Below, one piece after another: positions 7,901-16,370 of a DNA stretch of 64,000 nucleotides. The translations under genes were made by a program, and so were the position numbers. Source of the DNA: JAPPFW01 sp965200835 (GTDB lineage: Bacteria; Actinomycetota; Acidimicrobiia; Spongiisociales; Spongiisociaceae); the NCBI GenBank assembly GCA_965200835.1, contig OZ241390.1, forward strand, positions 1,488,001 through 1,552,000, written 5' to 3'. The notes under the pieces were generated by a model. That model ran no database searches and was not told the origin of the DNA. It saw nothing but the letters and a program-made list of their open reading frames with translations. Numbering within the stretch: position 1 is the stretch's first letter; each line of letters begins with the position of its first letter.

Positions 7901-10289
7901 GGTTTGGGATCAGGCGTCCGGAGCTACCCGTTATCGGGTATGGAACAAGCAAAAGACGGCTTACGACTGGACCCTGACCCATGTGGATGCGCCGAGTGAG
8001 GGCAATCCCGAGAGTTTGCTGGCCGGTCTCGAGAACAAGAAGGCGTACCATTTCAAGGTGCAGGCCAACAACGTCGGCGGCTGGTGGGGACCTGCGTCGG
8101 ATGTAGTGGAGGCTACGCCGGTGGGGGCAGCGCCCGGTGCGGTTGTTGGGTATTCGTTGCGGTCGATCAATAGCAAGCCGGCGCCGACCAGTACCGGTGA
8201 GGTAGACGTGCTGTGGGGCTCGCCCTCCGTCGGTGATCCGGTCACGTCATACGAGGTGGAGTATTCGACGCAGTCGGATCTCAGTTCGTCGACGACGGTG
8301 TCTACTTCGGGTTCGTCCTACTACACCCAGAACGGGGCTAGCCATCTGCTGAAGGTTCCCGATCTGACGGTGGCTACCAAGTATTACTTCCGGCTGCGGG
8401 GAGTCAACGACGCTGGCAACGGGCCTTGGTCTGATAAGCGATCGATCACGGTAGATTCCAGTCGTCAGCCGACTTTGACCGCTTCTTTGAGTACGGATGG
8501 GTCGGGCACGGCCTCGTTGAGCTGGACCTTGCCTGATGGGGTGGATGCGTCTACCGATACTGGTTGGGTGATCGAGCAGAGCCGCTCTTGGATCATCGAT
8601 AACTATCCGTATGCCGAGCTGCAGCGGACATGGCGTTGTGATCTGACGGCTGTCTCACCGGGTTGTGTGCGGGGGTCGTTTACTACCCCGGCAGATGATC
8701 CGCTGGTGGGAGACTCGCAATACGACTGGCGGGTGCGGGTGATCGACGCCGGCGGTTACGAGCGTGCCTGGTCGGACCGGGTGGGTTTTCGGTCCACGTA
8801 CACCGCTCCGGTATCGGCTCCTTCCAAGCTGGAGGTCGACCAGGTTCTGTCGGCTACCAGCGTCAGGTTGGGTTGGGAGACCGCGTCGGGGGAGACCACT
8901 ACCAAGTATCGGATCCGGTATCGGGTCAAGCCGGCTGAGGGTGGTGAGGAGACTGCCTGGTCGACCACCGACGTTACTTTGACTGCGGTTCCGTCCGACC
9001 GGAAGGTCCAGTCAACCCTTACGGGGCTGACGGCCGAGACAACCTATCAGATCGAAGTGCGAGCAGTTCACGCCACCCAGGGGTGGGTGAGTCCTCCGGC
9101 CACCGTCCTCAACACCGATGGCACCGACGGAGACTCCCCCCTCGAGGTAACCATGCCCGCGGCGGGCAATGCTCTAGGCAAGCCTGAAATATTGGGGGCG
9201 ACGTCGACTCAGCCGACGATAGTGATAGTCACCTGGAGGACCACTGCGGATGCTGACAACTACCGGGTGTACTGGCGGGCGAAGCCCGCTGCTGGTGAGG
9301 ATGGGGCGTGGTCCCGTACCAGGGTAAGTCACCTTCCGGGCGGCGGCCTCCGGAACTATCTGATTACGAATCTCGACTCGACCACCGTCTACGAGTTCAA
9401 GGTGCAAGCCAGCAACACCAATGGCTGGTGGGGACCCCACAGCGATGTCCTGGAGGGTTTCCCGGCGGGTCTGGTGCCGAGCGTGCCTCGCTCGTTGGAT
9501 CTGGAAGCGGCGAGTCCAGGCAAGGTGAACGTCTCATGGATGACTCCCACCCAAAATGCCGACACGATCTCGGCCTATACGGTGGAGTACTCCTCCAATG
9601 CCGATTACAGCAGTTCCACGACGGTGTCTTCCACGGATACGTCGGCTTCTTACACCCAGACCGGTGACGATCATCTGATGGTGCTCTCGACCCTGACGAT
9701 CGGTACCGAATATCACTTCCGGGTACGGGGAACCAACGATGTAGGTAACGGTCAATGGTCCGATTGGGAGTCCTTCACCCTTCCGGTCTTTGCGCCTTAT
9801 GACTTCGACGTGTCCAACGTCTTGTCGACCAGCATCGAGTTCCGGTGGAAGCGGGTAGAGGGTGCGGCCACGGGCTTCCGGATCGACTATCGCGTGAAGC
9901 CGGATCCGGGGGAAGATCAGGCCTGGACGGAGCAAGACGTGATATACATTGGCGATCCAACCACTAGTTACAACACCACACTTTTCGGGTTGACGGCCGG
10001 TGAAACGTACGAGTTCGTGCTGGTCGCTCGGAAGAACGGGAAGGTCAGCGCTCCGGCTGCGGTGTTGAACAGTGACGGTACGGCTGGGACTTCTCCGCTG
10101 GAGGTGACGTTGCCGTCTTCCGATGCTGCTGCGGCTCCGACCGGTCTGTCTGCGGCCGCTGCTGGCAGTGGTGAAGTGCGGCTGACTTGGGATTCAGGTG
10201 ACCGGAGCGACTCGCTATCGAGCGCTCAGCAGGGAGAAGGGGGGTGCCATATGGGATGTGACTTATATGGATACGCCGGCGTCGGGTAA
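4959..10289 (+). CDS. Giant secreted fibronectin type III repeat protein, 5' part (frameshifted near 10193)
   Basis: The ATG at 4959 follows GGGGAGG by six bases; upstream in-frame starts lack this signal. An N-terminal signal peptide (ATRALVYLVAAMTLLSVLWP, cleavage near ASA) is followed by two ~110-residue cadherin-like modules, each containing GLLNEVARNKVTGTWDG, then about 14 FN3-like domains recognisable by YRV/YEVEY, L-T-x-L-x-x-G-x-x-Y-x-F-x-V and GWWGP blocks. The reading frame is lost near 10193 inside one FN3 domain: deleting one T from the GATTCAG restores a DQVTGATRYR stretch that aligns with DQASGATRYR of an earlier repeat, and the protein then continues in the next frame to 12300. 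Repaired, it would be about 2,450 residues. The likely role is cell-surface adhesion or matrix. No catalytic domain and no clear sortase or SLH anchor were seen. Confidence 0.85.
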   Translation: MYVGVPGRPRGHIVDNRSWATRALVYLVAAMTLLSVLWPLPASATLPSPPERPALDTSFDDLSLDNGETHNIDVAHHFSGEDVFYKVTISTTHQTTGVVKTGLLNEVARNKVTGTWDGTVLTLTGGPAAAQIVGIEISAINTGGSVSDSFDLYLSMPLQEAPLALETPFEDLSLDNGQTVTIDMADHFTGDDLTYEVTVTTTNQRTGEVKTGLLNEVARNKVTGTWDGTVLTLTGGPATAQKVTIEITATSQASPEGAASAAGATSTATDTPAADSGGTAAGSFDFFLAMEASDPPGQPQQLEAHLAPSTDDPSKTDVTLRWLAPEANGGSPVKYIVAYGEWSESSGDGTHTTLDVEEGLSHTLTGLTVGTIYYFKVAAVNDGGTGPLTDNVFVRVPAAPPAAPANLATKLIPAVYSDPASAGTIGVQWDCDVAVYRYKVEYRVGDTGDWVWNEDLDRYRFDGESGAYCVSVRATTIEPEEPDTTLTFRVTPQYHTSGTGNLWWGPASTYSLVVPSAPTAPTITGDLLNPNFGIEPDPETPWNQSHVPLLIVYWEPPTGGQPPGSVEYVLEYRLIPESGQAGAWIPTDPVQTSEKRLRVELGKSYEVRMHARNDMWTSDPTAPVTYEVPTVADMEAAQVTGVVATRPSSPLSQILDLSWDSLLSDDANVPTLLLDYDIEQEECDVEGKNCEDDVVNWTSVTTNKTIGPLEFGHSYNIRVRATLNSHSLWSDQQSVVLAPFGAPGSVQSLMLDLDGQGTVDVSWQTPEHTGLSAITHYEVQYSKSETFSSPSVVRSHQSDGTLTSGCTAATETEPHECTVTSLDVGDTYYFRVRAVNAEGGSVWSTSSILVPVLAPYELEVDEVISATSVKLGWKRVAGASDDFAIRYRVKPDGVWTTTTLLFVLWPHQTDVEWTVLNLTAGETYQFALVALQNGKQSVPASVLNSDGTVGSSPLEVTLPSTEPSAPTGLTATAAGSGEVRLVWDQASGATRYRVWNKQKTAYDWTLTHVDAPSEGNPESLLAGLENKKAYHFKVQANNVGGWWGPASDVVEATPVGAAPGAVVGYSLRSINSKPAPTSTGEVDVLWGSPSVGDPVTSYEVEYSTQSDLSSSTTVSTSGSSYYTQNGASHLLKVPDLTVATKYYFRLRGVNDAGNGPWSDKRSITVDSSRQPTLTASLSTDGSGTASLSWTLPDGVDASTDTGWVIEQSRSWIIDNYPYAELQRTWRCDLTAVSPGCVRGSFTTPADDPLVGDSQYDWRVRVIDAGGYERAWSDRVGFRSTYTAPVSAPSKLEVDQVLSATSVRLGWETASGETTTKYRIRYRVKPAEGGEETAWSTTDVTLTAVPSDRKVQSTLTGLTAETTYQIEVRAVHATQGWVSPPATVLNTDGTDGDSPLEVTMPAAGNALGKPEILGATSTQPTIVIVTWRTTADADNYRVYWRAKPAAGEDGAWSRTRVSHLPGGGLRNYLITNLDSTTVYEFKVQASNTNGWWGPHSDVLEGFPAGLVPSVPRSLDLEAASPGKVNVSWMTPTQNADTISAYTVEYSSNADYSSSTTVSSTDTSASYTQTGDDHLMVLSTLTIGTEYHFRVRGTNDVGNGQWSDWESFTLPVFAPYDFDVSNVLSTSIEFRWKRVEGAATGFRIDYRVKPDPGEDQAWTEQDVIYIGDPTTSYNTTLFGLTAGETYEFVLVARKNGKVSAPAAVLNSDGTAGTSPLEVTLPSSDAAAAPTGLSAAAAGSGEVRLTWDSGDRSDSLSSAQQGEGGCHMGCDLYGYAGVG
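5256..5672 (+). repeat. Perfect 87-base direct repeat within the FN3 gene
   Basis: 5256-5342 and 5586-5672 are identical over 87 bases, offset 330 bases (110 codons), encoding the shared KTGLLNEVARNKVTGTWDG core of the two N-terminal modules. Flanking sequence of the same modules differs, so the exact identity points to recent duplication or gene conversion. Confidence 0.9.
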
Positions 10290-12300
10290 CCCCGAGATTC
10301 TGCTTACCGGTCTCAGGAACGACGCGGTTCACCAGTTCAAGGTGCAGGCCAACAACGTCGGCGGCTGGTGGGGACCGGAGTCGTCGGTGGTCGAGGCCAC
10401 CCCGGTCGGCGTAATACCGGGCGCGGTGAGCTTGGTTGTGGTGCGGTCGGTGAATAGCGAGCCGGCGCCCACCAATACCGGTGAGGTGGAGGTGGGGTGG
10501 GCGACGCCCTCCGATTTCGGAGACGGGGTCACGTCCTACGACGTGGACTACTCGACGGCGTCCGATTTCAGCACGTCGACGACGGTGTCTACTTGGGGTT
10601 CGTCGTCCTATATCCAGAATGGAGCCAGCCACTTTTTGAAGGTTCCGTCCCTCGTAGTGGGTACCACGTACTACTTCCGGGTGCGGGCGGTCAACGCCGC
10701 TGGTAATGCTCCATGGTCGACGTTGACACCATCGGTGACGGTGGCGACCAGTCGCAAGCCGACCCTGACCGCCTCGCTAACCCCCGACGTGTCGGGTACC
10801 GCTTCGTTGAGCTGGACCTTGCCTGATGGGGTGGATGACTCGACCGACACTGGTTGGGTGATCGAGCAGAGCCGGAGCTGGACCAGTGGGGGCTTCCCAT
10901 ATATGGAGCTGCACCGGACATGGCGCTGTGACCTGACGGTGGCCACGCCGACTTGTTCGCGGGGGTCGTTCACTACCCCGGCTGATGATCCGCTGCTGGG
11001 CAGCTCGTGGTTCACCTGGCGGGTGAGGGTGATCGACGCCAACGGTGACGAGCGTGCCTGGTCGAACGACACCGACAATCTGGAAACCGACTCGGTGTTG
11101 GCTCCGTCCTCGCTCACGGTCGAGGCAATGCTGTCGACTACGTCCCTCATCCTTGGTTGGGAGACCGCGTCGGGAAAGACCACCACCAAGTACCGGATCC
11201 GGTACCGGGTCAAGCCGGCTACGGATGAGGATACGGCCTGGTCGTCGAGGGCGGTCGACCTGTCCGCCGTGCCGTCCAACCGGAAGGTGCAATCGACCAT
11301 CACCGGGTTGACGACCGCCGAGCGCTATCAGTTCGAAGTACGGGCAGCCCACGCCACGAAGGGATATGTGAGCCATGCGGCTACCGTGCTCAACCTGGAT
11401 GGCACCACGGGTGAGTCCCCGCTGGATGTGACCATGCTGGCGGTGGTAACCGGTCCGAGCGGGTTGTCTGCTACCTCTCCGGTGGCCAAAGTCGTGGATC
11501 TCACCTGGAACCCGTCGGTGAACACCACCAAATACCGGGTCTCCTGGAGGAAGAAGCCGCTGGACGGCACCAACCCGGCCTGGGCCCGCTTTGAGGTGGA
11601 CGCCCCAGTGACCGATGACGACCCCTCCGCCCATTTCTTCTCCCTGGATGACAAATTCATCTACGAATTCAAGGTGCAGGCCAACAACGTCAGCGGCTGG
11701 TGGGGACCGTATAGCAACACGGTCGAAATTACCCCGTCGGGAGACGGCGCTCAGGGCGATTCAGTCGGCATCGATGATCCGGAAGGTACCGATGATCGGC
11801 CTGCGGATGATGGGTCGTCCAAGCCTGACGATCCGACCGAGGATGATGGTTCGTCAGGACCGGATGACCCGCCCGCCGAGGATGATCCACCTGCGGAAGG
11901 TGATCCACCGGCCGAGGATGATCCGCCGGTTGAGGGCGATCCTCCAGTGGATGATGGGCCGTCCGGGTTCGACTACGAGATGGCTCACGGTGAGACGGTG
12001 ACTATCGATCTGGCCACTGACATGGGCAGCGGCCAGGATTGGTCGGCGACCATCGAGACCTGGAATCTGAACTATGCGACTTGCCGGAGCGGTGCTCTCA
12101 ACGAGCCGGCTCGCAACAAGCTGACCGGCAGCTTCGGGGACAATACGCTCACTCTGGTGGCCGGAACGTCCGGAGCCCACATCCTGTTGCTGTATGTGAC
12201 CGGGCTCATAGACGAGGAAACTGCTACCCGCATGTACAAGATCACGGTGGGCGAAGTCGACGAGAACACCGTCGACCCGGAGACTGCCTGCGCCGACTGA
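10198..12300 (+). CDS. Giant FN3 repeat protein, 3' part, with acidic linker and C-terminal module
   Basis: Continuation of the preceding gene in the +1 frame; it has no signal peptide or ribosome binding site of its own, and its first residues complete the FN3 domain interrupted upstream, so it is not an independent gene. It contains about 4.5 FN3-like domains, then a low-complexity acidic Asp/Pro/Glu linker (~11755-11970, repeats of DDPPAEGDPP type), then a C-terminal module (from ~11970) containing GALNEPARNKLTGSFGD, clearly related to the two N-terminal modules. It ends at a TGA at 12300, followed by a strong hairpin. The frameshift may be a consensus error or a real inactivating or phase-variable change. 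Confidence 0.8.
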   Translation: MTGATRYRALSREKGGAIWDVTYMDTPASGNPEILLTGLRNDAVHQFKVQANNVGGWWGPESSVVEATPVGVIPGAVSLVVVRSVNSEPAPTNTGEVEVGWATPSDFGDGVTSYDVDYSTASDFSTSTTVSTWGSSSYIQNGASHFLKVPSLVVGTTYYFRVRAVNAAGNAPWSTLTPSVTVATSRKPTLTASLTPDVSGTASLSWTLPDGVDDSTDTGWVIEQSRSWTSGGFPYMELHRTWRCDLTVATPTCSRGSFTTPADDPLLGSSWFTWRVRVIDANGDERAWSNDTDNLETDSVLAPSSLTVEAMLSTTSLILGWETASGKTTTKYRIRYRVKPATDEDTAWSSRAVDLSAVPSNRKVQSTITGLTTAERYQFEVRAAHATKGYVSHAATVLNLDGTTGESPLDVTMLAVVTGPSGLSATSPVAKVVDLTWNPSVNTTKYRVSWRKKPLDGTNPAWARFEVDAPVTDDDPSAHFFSLDDKFIYEFKVQANNVSGWWGPYSNTVEITPSGDGAQGDSVGIDDPEGTDDRPADDGSSKPDDPTEDDGSSGPDDPPAEDDPPAEGDPPAEDDPPVEGDPPVDDGPSGFDYEMAHGETVTIDLATDMGSGQDWSATIETWNLNYATCRSGALNEPARNKLTGSFGDNTLTLVAGTSGAHILLLYVTGLIDEETATRMYKITVGEVDENTVDPETACAD

Positions 12301-12342
12301 AGCTGAGAAAGGGCCAGGTCCCCCAAGTCGAGGCCCCCCCAA

Positions 12343-12380
12343 ATCGTCCGTCCCCACCAAACGGTGTGGGGACGGACGAT
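12343..12380. terminator. Bidirectional hairpin between convergent genes
   Basis: ATCGTCCGTCCCCAC (12343-12357) pairs perfectly with its complement at 12366-12380 around an 8-base loop: a 15-bp GC-rich stem. It sits between the ends of the FN3 gene (plus) and the amidohydrolase gene (minus). There is no long T-tract, as is common for actinobacterial terminators. Confidence 0.65.
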
Positions 12381-12509
12381 CCGCGTCACGGGCCCTCGGG
12401 ATCGATGGGGAGCCGACTGCTTGCCGAATTCCAGGGTGTCGCTCGGCTCCACCGCTCGACTTCCCGTCTGTTGAATACAGCTAAGGAGCGGCGCGTGAGA
12501 CCTACCGGT

Positions 12510-13721
12510 TCAGAGGTGTGACAGCACCACCCGTCCGTGCGTCACCACCACCACGGGTGATCGCAGGGTGGATAGTGACCGCATCGGGTTCTCCTCCACC
12601 AGGATCAGGTCGGCCACCGATCCGGGGTCCGGCTGGGAGGAGCTACCGAAGCCGTTGAGCTGGCGTCCGCCTACCGAGGCGGCGTGCAGCACTGCCCTCC
12701 GGCTCATCCCCGCCCGCTCCAGCATCTCCAGCTCCCGATGGAATCGGACGCCGATAGGGTTCAGGTCAGCGCCCACCGCGACGGGAACCCCGGCCTCGAG
12801 GCAGCTATGCAGTGCGGCGGCGTGGACCGGCACCAGCTGGCGGGCCCGGTTGGCGGCATGCTCGGGCCAACCCTCGGCCTCGATGTACTCCCGATCGTGG
12901 GTGACTCCGATGGTGGGAACCAGCCAAGTCCGGTTGCGGGCCATCACCTCGGCAGCTCGCTCGTCCAGCTGGTAGCCGTGCTCGATCGACCGCCCTCCCA
13001 GCTCGGAGAAGGTGATGGCCGGCTCGGTTCCCCCGCAATGGGCCGCCACCGGGATTCCCCGCTGGTTGGCTACCTCCATCAGGGTGGCCAGCTCCGCCGG
13101 GGTGAACTGGCCTTCGTCAGCAGCTTCGTGGGGGCTGTACAGGCCGCCGGTCAACATGATCTTGATCCACTGCGCTCCCCGCTCCACCTGCCGGCGAACC
13201 GCTCGGGCCATGGCATCGGGGCCGTCCACGATCAGCTCGGCCTTCATCTGGGTGTAGACCCTCGGGAAGGCGGTGCCATGCCCGCCGGTGGTGCGGATCC
13301 CCCGACCCGCCCCCACTACGCGCGGGCCGGGAGTGGTACCGGCGGCATAGGCCCTTCCCCAGGCCAGGTCCAGATCGTCCGCCTCGTCGACGCAGCGGAC
13401 TCCGGTGACGCCCATCTTCATGGCCTGGTGGAAGTTCTCACCAGCCCGGATGGTTCGCTCCGGTCCCGACTCGAAGTATCCGCGGGCGTCGGGGTCGTAC
13501 ATGAGCCCGCCGGCATGGGCGTGGCAGTCCCACAGGCCGAACATGGCGGTGAGCCCGGATGCATCCAGCGTCCGGGCCTGGCGGCCGTCGTCCGCCACTA
13601 TCGCGCCCCCGGCCACCAGAAAATCCCGCCTGTCAAGCGCACCGGTGGCGGTGTCGAGCCACCGAGCCCCCCGGAACCGCCAGGCGGGGGAGGACTCGGG
13701 AGGGTAGGCCGGGTCGCTCAC
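12510..13721 (-). CDS. Amidohydrolase family protein (imidazolonepropionase/prolidase-like)
   Basis: 403 residues from a GTG at 13721 that overlaps the HyuB stop (GTGA). Amidohydrolase-superfamily marks: metal-binding HxH in LWDCHAHAGG (~62-67), WIKIMLTGG with the lysine usually carboxylated, a later His in VAAHCGG, SIEHGYQL, and the terminal metal Asp in VAVGADLNP. It hydrolyses C-N bonds, probably of a cyclic amide, dipeptide or related compound; substrate is not readable from sequence. It is the last gene of the hydantoinase/peptide-transporter run and is probably cytoplasmic (no signal peptide). Confidence 0.85.
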   Translation of the reverse strand: MSDPAYPPESSPAWRFRGARWLDTATGALDRRDFLVAGGAIVADDGRQARTLDASGLTAMFGLWDCHAHAGGLMYDPDARGYFESGPERTIRAGENFHQAMKMGVTGVRCVDEADDLDLAWGRAYAAGTTPGPRVVGAGRGIRTTGGHGTAFPRVYTQMKAELIVDGPDAMARAVRRQVERGAQWIKIMLTGGLYSPHEAADEGQFTPAELATLMEVANQRGIPVAAHCGGTEPAITFSELGGRSIEHGYQLDERAAEVMARNRTWLVPTIGVTHDREYIEAEGWPEHAANRARQLVPVHAAALHSCLEAGVPVAVGADLNPIGVRFHRELEMLERAGMSRRAVLHAASVGGRQLNGFGSSSQPDPGSVADLILVEENPMRSLSTLRSPVVVVTHGRVVLSHL

Positions 13722-15349
13722 CGGGTGGTGTACCCGTCGATCAGGTCGTTGGCCGCCAGGTCGGGATCCCGGTCCGCCGGATCTCCATAACCTCCACCAC
13801 CGCCGGTGGCGACCTGGAGGCGAGCACCTTTGGGGGCTGGTCGCTGGTTGGCCTTCAGCAAGGGGACCGTCTCCCCGCCCTCGGTCAGGGTCACCTCGGT
13901 CACCGCTCCGGGCCCGCCGCCGAACAGCCCCCAGGCGGGAGTTCTGGTGCGCTCGAACCAGGTGGAAACGGTGATGTCATCGGCCAGCACCTCGTAGTCC
14001 CGTAGCACCCCCAGGCCTCCGCGCCACTTTCCGCGCCCGCCCGAGTCCGGCCAGACCGCGTACTTGTTCACCCGGATCGGGTAGCGGGATTCCATCACTT
14101 CTACCGGGATGTTCTTGAGGTCGCCGCCTCCATAGTTGATCAGCCCGTTGGCCCCGTCGCCCCCCCGGTAGGCACCCCATCCGACCGCGGTGGCCTCGCC
14201 CACCACCCACTCCTCTCGAGTGAGCGGGTCGGGACCGCTGAACAGCACGTTCATCGGGTCGGCGGCCTGGCCAGCCACCACCCGACCGGGCACGGCGGGC
14301 GCCAGGGCTCGGATGAACAGGTCGATCATCAACCCGAGATGCGGGTAGTAGTACTGGCATGCGGCCGGTTCCCGAGCGTCGAACACCGACGCTTCCGGCG
14401 CCTCGATGGTGAGGTTCCGGAAGTTGCCCGACGTGACCGGCACGTCGGGGTTGATGAGCAGTTTGAAGGCCAGGCGGGCGGCGGCGATGGTCTGGGCGAA
14501 CCCGCAGTTCATGCAACCAGGGGTCTGCGGGGCCGACCCTCCTAGATCGAGATGTACCTCGTCCCCGCTGACGGTCACGGTCACCTGCACGTACACCGGA
14601 TCGCCTCCCGGGCCCCAACTGTCCATCTCCCCCTCGGTCCGGTAGACCCCATCGGGGATGGCGGCCACCGCCTCTCGGTCCAGCTGCTCGCACTGGTCGA
14701 AGATGGCTAGCGCGGCCTCGTTGACCGTCTCGAGCCCGAACCGATCGAGCATATCCCCGAAGCGCCGCTCGCCGGTCCGGCAGGCGGCGATCTGGGCGTG
14801 CATGTCGCCCCACACCGAGCGGGGCAGCCGGCTGTTGCGGGTGAGGAAGTCCAGGATTCCCTGCTCGGGTTTGCCCTCCCGGTACAGGTGGACCGGGGCG
14901 ATCCGGTAGCCCTCCTGGTAGATGGTGGTCGAGTCCATGGCCTGGCCGGGATCCTTGGCGCCGATGTCCAGCCAGTGGGCCTTGGTGGCGCCGAAGCCCA
15001 CCAGCTCGTCCCGGTGGAAGATGGGTGACAGCACGTTCACGTCGTTGAGGTGGCTCCCCACCATGTAGCTGTCGTTCACGGCGTACACATCACCGGGCCG
15101 GCAGATGTCCGGGCCACCAAAGTGGTCGATGGTCGACTGGATGGCCGCTTCCAGGCTTCCCAGAAAGATGGGCAGGCCGGGTGCCTGGCCCAGCAGATCG
15201 CCCTGCGACCCGAACAACCCCACCGAGCAGTCCTTCATCTCGTAGATGATCGGGGTGTAGGCCGATCGGGCCAGGTTGTTGTTCATCTGGGAGGCGATCG
15301 AGATGAAGGCGTTACGGATCACCTCGACGGTTACGGGGTCGATACTCAT
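13718..15349 (-). CDS. Hydantoinase B / 5-oxoprolinase beta-type subunit
   Basis: 543 residues, the full length of HyuB/oxoprolinase B proteins. It begins with the family-typical DPVTVEVIRNAF...NNNLARSAYTPII and contains GDVYAVNDSYMVGSHLNDV, TKAHWLDIGA and a glycine-rich C-terminus (GGRGKWRGGLG, GGGGGYGDP). With HyuA it forms an ATP-dependent enzyme opening cyclic amides such as hydantoins or 5-oxoproline. It starts 3 bases after the upstream ATPase gene and overlaps the amidohydrolase start, so it is translationally coupled to both. The partner hyuA gene lies at the head of the same-strand cluster. Confidence 0.92.
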   Translation of the reverse strand: MSIDPVTVEVIRNAFISIASQMNNNLARSAYTPIIYEMKDCSVGLFGSQGDLLGQAPGLPIFLGSLEAAIQSTIDHFGGPDICRPGDVYAVNDSYMVGSHLNDVNVLSPIFHRDELVGFGATKAHWLDIGAKDPGQAMDSTTIYQEGYRIAPVHLYREGKPEQGILDFLTRNSRLPRSVWGDMHAQIAACRTGERRFGDMLDRFGLETVNEAALAIFDQCEQLDREAVAAIPDGVYRTEGEMDSWGPGGDPVYVQVTVTVSGDEVHLDLGGSAPQTPGCMNCGFAQTIAAARLAFKLLINPDVPVTSGNFRNLTIEAPEASVFDAREPAACQYYYPHLGLMIDLFIRALAPAVPGRVVAGQAADPMNVLFSGPDPLTREEWVVGEATAVGWGAYRGGDGANGLINYGGGDLKNIPVEVMESRYPIRVNKYAVWPDSGGRGKWRGGLGVLRDYEVLADDITVSTWFERTRTPAWGLFGGGPGAVTEVTLTEGGETVPLLKANQRPAPKGARLQVATGGGGGYGDPADRDPDLAANDLIDGYTTR

Positions 15350-15352
15350 GAA

Positions 15353-16366
15353 TCAGCTCCTATCGCCGGTCCCGGGAGGTGGGGGTAGGCCTATGGATAC
15401 AGGTTGGTCGATCGCTTTCCAGCACCGGACCAGATGGCCTCGGACCGCCGGACGCAGCGGCTGGGGTTCCGCACAGCGGTCCTCCGAGAACGGGCACCGG
15501 GGGATGAGCCGGCATCCGGAGGCGCTCACCTGGTCGCTGCTTATCTCGCCCGCCAGCCGTACCGGTGTCCCGATCCGTTCCGGCTCCTCCAGCGAGGCCG
15601 CTTCCAGCAGCCCTCGGGTGTAGGGATGGCGGGCCTGCTCGTACACCTGATCCCTGGTGCCGATCTCGACGAACTGGCCGAGGTACATCACCGCTACCCG
15701 ATGGGCCATGGCATACACCACCCGCAGGTCATGGGCTACTAGGAGGTAGGCGAGGTGTTCGGTTTGTTGCAGGGTGATCAGCAGGTTGACGATCTGGCCC
15801 CTGATCGAGACATCGAGCGACGAGGTAGGCTCGTCCAGAAACAGGAGCCGCGGTTCGACCAGCAATGACCGGGCCACGCTCAGGCGCTGCAGCTGCCCGC
15901 CGCTCACCTGCGACGGCAAGCGATCGCCGATCTCGACGGGCAGCCCGATGTTGCTGATCGCCTGGTCGATAGCGCGATCCTGCCGGCTTCGGGTCCGCCC
16001 GCCCCCGAACCCGGCGAACTCTCGGAGGCTGGAACGGATGGTGGCCCGCGGGTCGAACGCTGCCAGCGGATCCTGGAAGACCATCTGGATGTGGCCCCGC
16101 ATGCTTCGGAACCGTTTTTCAGGAAGCTCGAGGATGCTCTCTCCGAGCAGCGACACCTGGCCTTCGGTGGCCTCGGTCAGTTTGAGGAGTACCCGTCCCA
16201 CGGTGGATTTTCCGGATCCTGACTCGCCGACGATGGCGAAGGTCTCGCCGGGCCACACTTCGAATGACACCCCGTCCACCGCCCGGGCCACATGCTGGCG
16301 CAGCTTGGCGTCCCTGGTTACGTAGTCCTTGACCAGGTCTCGCACCTCGAGGAGGGGAGCCGTCAC
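15353..16366 (-). CDS. Peptide ABC transporter ATP-binding protein (DppF/OppF-like)
   Basis: 337 residues. Walker A GESGSGKST, signature VSGGQLQRLSVARSL, Walker B LLFLDEPTSSLD, and the C-terminal oligopeptide-transporter extension with a Cys-rich PRCPFSEDRC segment. It powers import with the DppD-like partner encoded 4 bases upstream. Last transporter gene of the run, followed immediately by hyuB, which ties uptake to cyclic-amide hydrolysis. Confidence 0.92.
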   Translation of the reverse strand: MTAPLLEVRDLVKDYVTRDAKLRQHVARAVDGVSFEVWPGETFAIVGESGSGKSTVGRVLLKLTEATEGQVSLLGESILELPEKRFRSMRGHIQMVFQDPLAAFDPRATIRSSLREFAGFGGGRTRSRQDRAIDQAISNIGLPVEIGDRLPSQVSGGQLQRLSVARSLLVEPRLLFLDEPTSSLDVSIRGQIVNLLITLQQTEHLAYLLVAHDLRVVYAMAHRVAVMYLGQFVEIGTRDQVYEQARHPYTRGLLEAASLEEPERIGTPVRLAGEISSDQVSASGCRLIPRCPFSEDRCAEPQPLRPAVRGHLVRCWKAIDQPVSIGLPPPPGTGDRS

Positions 16367-16370
16367 GTCC

